Shown: positions 6,658 to 10,706 of the stretch, piece after piece
Layout: each line of letters starts with the position of its first letter
How positions within the stretch are numbered: the first letter of the stretch is position 1
Assembly: GCA_964505325.1 (NCBI GenBank)
Contig: CAZDHT010000194.1
Coordinates: forward strand, 1-10,706
Reading direction: 5' to 3'
Origin: CAZDHT01 sp964505325
Lineage (GTDB): Bacteria; Planctomycetota; PUPC01
DNA: 10,706 bases
The notes under the pieces: generated by a model
The model's database searches: none
What the model was told of the DNA's origin: nothing
The model's input: only the letters and a program-made list of their open reading frames with translations
Position numbers and translations under genes: made by a program

Positions 6658-8862
6658 ATGATACCACTGGCGCCGATATATCTGGTCGGAGCGGCGGCGG
6701 CGGGGATCCCGCTGGTGCTGCACCTCATCTACCGGCGGAAGGCGCCCAAGGTATTCTTCTCGACCATCCGTTTTCTTCGGCTCAGCAATGAACGCACCGC
6801 GCACCGGCGCCGAATCCAGGACCTCTTGCTGCTCCTTCTGCGGACGCTGCTCTTCATCCTGTTGGCGCTGGCGCTCGCACAGTTCATCGTGAAGCTGACC
6901 GAGGGCTCGGGCCTCGTCCGCGCCCGGGCGGCGATTGTCATCGTCGTGGACAACTCGTACAGCATGGCCGCGGTTCACGAGGGCCAGTCGCGGTACGAGA
7001 ATGCCAAGGAGGCGGCCCTGGCCATCCTCCAACGGCTGCACCCGGACGACGAGGCGGTGGCGCTCTTCACCAGCGGCCCCGAACGCCGGCTCGAACCGAA
7101 GTTCACCCGGGACACGCAGGAGGTCCTGAACACCATCAACCGCAGCGCGTGTTCCGCCGAAGGCGGCAACGTGATGCTCGCGCTCAAGGAGGCCCGGGAT
7201 CTGTTGGTCCCCCGCAAGACGGAGTTGAAAGAGATTTACATCCTCACCGACATGCAGAAGCTCGCGTGGGAGACGGGCTCAAAATGGGACGCGGAGCCGG
7301 AGACCGCCCTCGCACGCGAGGAGCGCGCCGCCATCCCGGTCATCGTGTTCGACGCGGGCAGGGAGGTGACCGGGAACCTCGCGGCGCGGGAGATCCGCGT
7401 CTCGGGCCAGGCGTTCGTGCGGGGCACCCCGATCACCATCGATGCCGACATCCACAACCCGACGCCGCAGTCGGTCAAGGGCGCCATCGTCAGCCTGCTT
7501 GTCTCGGGCGAAGCAAAGGGCAAGCGGGAGATCGACGCGGGCCCCAACGCGACCGGCACCGCGTCCTTTGCCTACGAACTGCCCGAGTCCGGCGTCGCAA
7601 ACATCCAGATCCGACTGCCCGATGACGCGCTGAACGTAGACAACACAAGGAGCTTCAAGCTGGAGGTGAAAGACAAGATCCGCGTCCTGGTCGTGCAGGA
7701 TGCCACGTCGGCGGTCGATTTCCTCGACCAAAGCTATTTCCTCGAGCGGGCGCTCGACCCGTCCATCACGTTGGGTGGCCCGAGCTTGTCCATCATCCGG
7801 CCGGACCGGATCCCGCTCGAGAACTTCGCCGGGGCGCGGCTGTCGGACTACGACGTGGTGTTCCTGCTCGGGATCAAGACCATGTCGGAGACAGCGGCCG
7901 CCGCGCTGAAGCTGTTCGTCAAGGAGGGCGGCGGGGCGATCTTCTTCGCCGGCGACAGGATGGACGTGGGCGAGTACCGGCGCCTGTTCGCACGGGGGCC
8001 CGAGCCGCTGCTGCCGCTGCCGCTCGTGCCCATCGACGAGGGCGAGCCCGACCGCACCCGGTTCACGCAGGTGACCTCGGTCGACGAGTCGCATTTCGTC
8101 TTCGCCCCGTTCCGCGGCCTGAACATCCTCAAGGCCGTGCGGGTGTACAAGTCGGCCCGGGTCGACCTGCACGTTTCGACCCCGATGGTGAAGCTGGCGC
8201 AACTGGCGGACGGCCAGCCGCTGGTGCTCGAACACTCCTACGACCGCGGCAAGGTGGTGTTTATCACGGTGTCGGCCGATGCGGCGTGGTCCAATCTGCC
8301 CGTCACCGACGTGTTCCTGCCCATGATCCACCAACTGGTGTATCACGTGTCCGGGTCGTTCGAGGAGACCGATTCGCTGGCGGTTGGCGCCCCGTACCGG
8401 TTCAACTTCCCCGAGAGCGCGGCCCGAGTCCACATCGACATCCGCCGGCCCGACGGCATCGAGGAGACCATCTCGACCGCGCCGACCGCCGACACCAACG
8501 AGGCGGTCTACACGAAAACGTTCAAGCCCGGCTACTACACTTACAGTACGCGCGGCGGCGTGGCTCGGAGCGGCGCGTTTGTGGTCAATCCCGACACGGC
8601 GGAATCGAACCTGGAGCGTACCGACGAAGATGCCCTGGACGAGCACCTGTCGCCGTCCACTGTCCGGGTGTGTTCCAGCATCGACGAAATGCAGAAGCTG
8701 GTCACCCCGCTGCGCGAGGGCGTCCACCTGCGCGACCTGTTCATCCTGGTCACGATAATCGCGGCCCTGTTTGAAACCGTGGTGTCGAACTGGGTCACGC
8801 CCAAGACCGAGGCGAAGAAGAAGCCCACACTCGTCCCCGCCGAGGAGGGTGCAAATGTTTGA
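6658..8862 (+). CDS. BatA-like membrane protein with VWA and amidotransferase-fold region
   Basis: The ATG at 6658 gives 734 residues and fits the family N-terminus (MIPLAPIYLVGAAAAGIPLVLHLIYRRKAP, an aerotolerance-regulator/BatA N-terminal domain). A GTG at 6634 would add eight residues but lies inside a repeat array. Membrane segments are at about 5-24 and 56-78. A VWA domain follows from about 90 with MIDAS-like D98-N-S-Y-S102 and D198. Residues 340-440 (RVLVVQDAT, then DYDVVFLLGIKTMS and GGGAIFFAGDR) resemble the glutamine-amidotransferase-like fold often found in such proteins. A third segment lies at about 692-712, placing the long middle part in the periplasm. It probably works with the upstream DUF58 protein. 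No clear Shine-Dalgarno sequence precedes the start. The stop overlaps the next gene by 8 bases. Confidence 0.88.
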   Translation: MIPLAPIYLVGAAAAGIPLVLHLIYRRKAPKVFFSTIRFLRLSNERTAHRRRIQDLLLLLLRTLLFILLALALAQFIVKLTEGSGLVRARAAIVIVVDNSYSMAAVHEGQSRYENAKEAALAILQRLHPDDEAVALFTSGPERRLEPKFTRDTQEVLNTINRSACSAEGGNVMLALKEARDLLVPRKTELKEIYILTDMQKLAWETGSKWDAEPETALAREERAAIPVIVFDAGREVTGNLAAREIRVSGQAFVRGTPITIDADIHNPTPQSVKGAIVSLLVSGEAKGKREIDAGPNATGTASFAYELPESGVANIQIRLPDDALNVDNTRSFKLEVKDKIRVLVVQDATSAVDFLDQSYFLERALDPSITLGGPSLSIIRPDRIPLENFAGARLSDYDVVFLLGIKTMSETAAAALKLFVKEGGGAIFFAGDRMDVGEYRRLFARGPEPLLPLPLVPIDEGEPDRTRFTQVTSVDESHFVFAPFRGLNILKAVRVYKSARVDLHVSTPMVKLAQLADGQPLVLEHSYDRGKVVFITVSADAAWSNLPVTDVFLPMIHQLVYHVSGSFEETDSLAVGAPYRFNFPESAARVHIDIRRPDGIEETISTAPTADTNEAVYTKTFKPGYYTYSTRGGVARSGAFVVNPDTAESNLERTDEDALDEHLSPSTVRVCSSIDEMQKLVTPLREGVHLRDLFILVTIIAALFETVVSNWVTPKTEAKKKPTLVPAEEGANV

Positions 8863-9697
8863 GGCACGTGAGAGGAACACCGCGGGGAAGCGGACCTCCT
8901 GCCGGGTGTTCTTTCTTCTGTTCTGCCTTCCTGTTGCACTGCGCGCTTTCGGCGCCGAGGACCCCAAGGTGCAGGAGCGGCGGACCATTCACTTGCTGAT
9001 CCGGGACCTCGCCGCCAAGAAGCCTGCGGTGCGGGCGGCGGCCGAACGCAAGCTCAAGCAGTTCGGCGAGAAAGCAGCACCCGATTTGATCCTGGCGCTC
9101 GACAACCGGCACATTGCGGTGACCACGATGCCCGCCGAACGGAACGAGATTGCACGGGGCCGGGCCGCACGCGTCCTGGGGGCCATCGGCGGCAAGCGCG
9201 CCGGCAAGCACTTGACCGGCGCACTCGCCGACCCCAGCATCCTGGTGAGACGCAGCGTCATCAACGCCCTGGGAGAAATGCGCTGCAAGGACGCCGTGCC
9301 CGAGCTTCTCAAGCTGGCCTCCGACGACAGCGCCACCATCGCGAGCGATGCCGTCCTCGCGCTGGGGGCCATTCGGGACAAGGCCGCGGTGAAGGACGTG
9401 CTCAAGATCCTCAACGCCCGCCAGGAGTTGAAGGCGAAGTACAAGAACGATGCCGATGTGTCGCGCGTGCGCGGCGCGGCAGCGTTTGCGCTGGGCATGC
9501 TGGGGGATACGGCGGCGGTGGACGCGTTGCTCGCCGTGCTGCGCGACCCCGACGCCCACGTCCGGCGACACGCAAACTGGTCGCTGATACTGATGTCTGG
9601 AAGAGACCTCGGCTTCAAGGCGGACGCGCCCGAGGCGGAGCGCGAGAAAGCAGCCAAAGCGTGGGATGCCTGGTGGAAGGCGAAGCGGAAGAAGTGA
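8855..9697 (+). CDS. Secreted HEAT-repeat protein
   Basis: This 280-residue protein starts at ATG 8855, preceded by GGAGGG (8844-8849), and overlaps the BatA-like stop by eight bases, suggesting translational coupling. The N-terminus (Arg/Lys-containing, then VFFLLFCLPVALRAFGA at about 18-34) looks like a signal peptide with cleavage after A34. From about 45 on, paired amphipathic helices typical of HEAT/PBS-lyase-type repeats are visible, clearest at 101-127, 131-158, 161-187 and 204-233 with RxxAxxALGxxx-style cores. The C-terminus AWDAWWKAKRKK is a tail seen in many short planctomycete HEAT proteins, a recollection I cannot check here. HEAT repeats bind protein partners; the partner is unknown, but the gene's position suggests the BatA periplasmic region. 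Confidence 0.8.
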   Translation: MFEARERNTAGKRTSCRVFFLLFCLPVALRAFGAEDPKVQERRTIHLLIRDLAAKKPAVRAAAERKLKQFGEKAAPDLILALDNRHIAVTTMPAERNEIARGRAARVLGAIGGKRAGKHLTGALADPSILVRRSVINALGEMRCKDAVPELLKLASDDSATIASDAVLALGAIRDKAAVKDVLKILNARQELKAKYKNDADVSRVRGAAAFALGMLGDTAAVDALLAVLRDPDAHVRRHANWSLILMSGRDLGFKADAPEAEREKAAKAWDAWWKAKRKK

Positions 9698-9707
9698 GAG
9701 GGCGAGC

Positions 9708-9772
9708 ATGGGTGTACGGGAGCACCGGTGCATGGGCGCATGGAAGCATGGCAGCCATGCCGCCATGCTTCC
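9708..9772. repeat. Octamer minisatellite with hairpin upstream of xerC
   Basis: Six octamers run from 9708 to 9755: ATGGGTGT, ACGGGAGC, ACCGGTGC, ATGGGCGC, ATGGAAGC and ATGGCAGC. The array then turns into its reverse complement, giving a perfect 11-bp stem (9742-9752 with 9762-9772) around a 9-nt loop. The same octamer family occupies 6560-6643. It fills most of the gap between the HEAT and recombinase genes. Confidence 0.75.
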
Positions 9773-9791
9773 CGGTGGGAGGGGGTGACGC

Positions 9792-10691
9792 GTGACCCTG
9801 CTGGACTGGCTCGACAGATTCCTCGAACACCTCGACGTCGAGCGCAACTTGTCCGAGCACACCCTCCGCGCTTACAGCACGGACATCGTCGAGTTCGTCC
9901 GTTTCAGCGACCAGGACGGCTCCCTGGGGCCGGGCGACGTCGATCACCTCGTCCTGCGCAGCTACCTCGCCCATCTGCGAAGCGGGGGCCGCTCCCGCGC
10001 CACCATTGGCCGCAAGCTCGCCGCCATCCGCTCGTTCTTCCGGTTCCTCGTGCGCGAGGAGGTGGTCGAGGACAACCCGGCGGCGGACATGCGCAGCCCG
10101 CGCAAGGAGCGGCGCCTGCCCGGGGTGATGGACGAGAACCAGGTGCGGGCGCTTATCGAGCAGCCGGACACCTCGACCTTCCTGGGACAGCGCGACCGCG
10201 CCGCCCTCGAGGTCCTCTACAGCACGGGCATCCGGGCGAGTGAGCTGGTGGGAGCGAACATCGACGACGTGGACCTCATCGGTGAAGTGATCCGCGTCCG
10301 CGGCAAGCGGAAGAAGGAGCGGCTCGCCCCCCTGGGCAGGTACGCCGTCGCCGCGCTCAACGACTACCTTGCCGCGCGGCGCCTCCAGCCGCGAGAGCCC
10401 TTCTTCGACAAGCGGGCGCTGCTGATCAATCGTTTCGGAAGGCGGCTGACCGACCGCAGCCTGCGGCGCATGCTGAACAAGTACTTCCAGATGGCCGGGC
10501 TGCAGCTCCGAGTGACCCCGCACACCATACGCCACACGTTCGCCACGCACCTGCTCGACCACGGCGCCGATCTCAGGAGCGTGCAGGAACTGCTCGGCCA
10601 CCAGAGCCTCCAGACCACGCAGATCTACACACACGTCTCGACCGAGCGCCTCAAGCGCGTCTACGACAAAGCTCATCCGCGCGCGAAGTGA
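9792..10691 (+). CDS. xerC: Tyrosine recombinase XerC
   Basis: This 299-residue tyrosine recombinase resolves chromosome dimers at dif together with a partner recombinase and FtsK. The N-terminal SAM-like core-binding domain is at about 1-95 and the catalytic domain at 110-290. The full catalytic set is present: R148 in STGIRASEL, K172 in RVRGKRKKER, H244 and R247 in TPHTIRHTFATHLL, H270 in ELLGH and Y279 in QIYTHV. The C-terminus RVYDKAHPRAK resembles XerC (VYDAAHPRAK) more than XerD. The length is typical. The GTG start at 9792 has GGGAGGGGG (9777-9785) six bases upstream. I see no sign of an integron or phage: no attachment site or second integrase is nearby. A lineage-specific XerC/XerD paralogue cannot be excluded. 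Confidence 0.92.
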   Translation: MTLLDWLDRFLEHLDVERNLSEHTLRAYSTDIVEFVRFSDQDGSLGPGDVDHLVLRSYLAHLRSGGRSRATIGRKLAAIRSFFRFLVREEVVEDNPAADMRSPRKERRLPGVMDENQVRALIEQPDTSTFLGQRDRAALEVLYSTGIRASELVGANIDDVDLIGEVIRVRGKRKKERLAPLGRYAVAALNDYLAARRLQPREPFFDKRALLINRFGRRLTDRSLRRMLNKYFQMAGLQLRVTPHTIRHTFATHLLDHGADLRSVQELLGHQSLQTTQIYTHVSTERLKRVYDKAHPRAK

Positions 10692-10706
10692 AACGCGAGG
10701 CCGGAA

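Noticed and set aside
7279..8988. A 569-residue minus-strand frame opposite the BatA-like gene
   Set aside because: The plus strand encodes a recognisable BatA/VWA protein here; the minus frame has no domain and resembles typical antisense translation in GC-rich DNA.
9708..10691. Integron or phage integration module around the tyrosine recombinase
   Set aside because: The recombinase has XerC length and C-terminus, lacks an integron-specific insert, and no attC series, cassette or phage gene accompanies it.

Overview
The window is GC-rich bacterial chromosome with no plasmid, phage or insertion-sequence hallmark. A PEP-CTERM surface protein, a lipid-anchored-looking sulfatase-fold enzyme with TPRs, a DUF58/BatA-type operon and a short secreted HEAT-repeat protein ending in a W-rich tail together suggest an uncultured Gram-negative bacterium of the Planctomycetota or a related group. 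That placement is inferred from gene content, not from a marker gene.

Layout. Bases 1-559 carry no convincing gene. They hold an 89-bp direct repeat (two copies) and a cluster of GTAG-headed hairpins resembling REP/BIME elements, then a long hairpin that may end the leftward operon. Bases 560-4997 (minus strand) form a two-gene operon: first a PEP-CTERM protein that is two complete homologous preproteins fused in frame, then a membrane-tethered sulfatase-superfamily protein with a TPR tail. Bases 4998-5643 are a divergent intergenic region with a hexanucleotide array, flanking direct repeats, several hairpins and one plausible sigma70-type promoter.

Bases 5644-10691 (plus strand) hold four genes in one direction: a DUF58 von Willebrand-type protein, a large BatA-like membrane protein with a VWA domain, a secreted HEAT-repeat protein whose start overlaps the BatA stop, and a XerC-type tyrosine recombinase. 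Two of the gaps in this series are filled by the same kind of octamer minisatellite (consensus AYGGGNGC), each arranged as an inverted repeat.

How the parts may work together. DUF58 and BatA-like proteins normally act with a MoxR AAA+ ATPase in envelope or stress functions; no MoxR gene is visible here, so it must lie elsewhere or be absent. The PEP-CTERM/sulfatase pair looks like an envelope or exopolysaccharide-related module sorted by an exosortase. XerC is the chromosome-dimer resolution recombinase and probably only shares the transcript. No clearly new defence or mobile system is visible. The strongest oddities are the two-in-one PEP-CTERM gene, the inverted octamer arrays, the compensatory changes in the REP-like hairpins, and the Thr/His replacement of the sulfatase signature.
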